Shown in pieces: positions 5,987-6,101 of a stretch of DNA of 6,101 nt. The notes beneath the pieces are model-generated. The model was not told where the DNA came from, made no database searches, and saw only the letters and a program-made list of their open reading frames with translations. A program made the position numbers and the translations under genes. Source of the DNA: Dehalococcoidia bacterium (lineage in GTDB: Bacteria; Chloroflexota; Dehalococcoidia; Lucifugimonadales; JAGWBF01); the NCBI GenBank assembly GCA_021296015.1, contig JAGWBG010000157.1, forward strand, positions 1-6,101, given 5' to 3'. Each line of letters opens with the position of its first letter. Within the stretch, counting starts at the first letter, position 1.

Positions 5987-6101
5987 TAAAAGAACACCCG
6001 CCCGGGGAAATGGCTTAGGCCAAGTCCAGCAGGCGGGGAATAATTCAAACCAGATGGCACCATCTTGAAGCCTATCCTGTCAAGCCACACGGCACTGTTT
6101 T
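5986..6101 (-). CDS. Possible 3' end of an upstream gene, partial and unrecognised
   Basis: One minus-strand frame is open from the window edge to TAA at 5988-5986, which overlaps the NYN ATG as TAATG. It encodes about 37 residues ending GLSHFPGRVFF. No family is recognised, and an open stretch of this length occurs often by chance. Support comes only from the stop-start overlap and from the lack of a Shine-Dalgarno for the NYN gene, which would fit translational coupling. Confidence 0.25.
   Translation of the reverse strand, partial: NSAVWLDRIGFKMVPSGLNYSPPAGLGLSHFPGRVFF

Noticed and set aside
6078..6083. Perfect TTGACA (-35) on the minus strand upstream of the NYN gene
   Set aside because: At 16-18 bp spacing there is no TATAAT-like box (GTGCCA and similar), so a promoter is not supported.

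Overview
The window is compact bacterial DNA of moderate GC (estimated by eye, slightly over half), with strong GGAGG-type ribosome binding sites. The gene content suggests a free-living heterotroph: a MetX-like alpha/beta hydrolase, a tandem NIPSNAP protein, an amidase-signature enzyme, an FAH-family enzyme, a dodecin, and a NYN-domain / Lrp-AsnC-type small protein module. Several of these proteins look like those of Chloroflexota (Dehalococcoidia, SAR202-like) metagenome genomes. That placement is an impression from remembered families, not a computed result.

Left half (1-3711): three plus-strand genes in one direction. They are the C-terminal part of a MetX-type alpha/beta hydrolase (1-697), a two-domain NIPSNAP gene broken by a one-base frameshift (751-1385), and an intact amidase-signature hydrolase (1430-2782). 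An intact fumarylacetoacetate-hydrolase-family gene converges on them from the minus strand (2797-3711), leaving only 14 bp between. Together they look like a small-molecule catabolic cluster (acyl or amide hydrolysis plus FAH-type C-C hydrolysis or related chemistry). The substrate cannot be read from sequence.

Middle (3712-3917): the only sizeable intergenic region. It is a divergent promoter region between the FAH gene and a dodecin, and carries an imperfect 12-bp direct repeat (CCCTGGGGYTGT, 16-bp period) that could be an operator. The dodecin (3918-4157) is intact and keeps the family's Trp and Gln flavin-site residues.

Right half (4181-6101): a minus-strand run in the order NYN-domain RNase-like gene (5986 to 5410), class I SAM methyltransferase (5413 to 4676, ATGA overlap with the NYN stop), remnant of a cyclic-nucleotide-binding domain (4675 to 4432) and a stand-alone Lrp/AsnC ligand-binding (RAM) protein (4410 to 4181). 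Only the methyltransferase is intact. The NYN gene has a catalytic Asp-to-Asn change, a frameshift and an apparent internal deletion. The cNMP domain is 5'-truncated and frameshifted. The RAM gene has one frameshift.

The main observation is this clustering of broken genes. Three of the breaks (NIPSNAP, RAM, NYN) are each repaired by adding one base to a short homopolymer, which raises sequencing error as an explanation. The NYN deletion and the truncated cNMP domain cannot be explained that way and point to real gene decay in the right-hand module.
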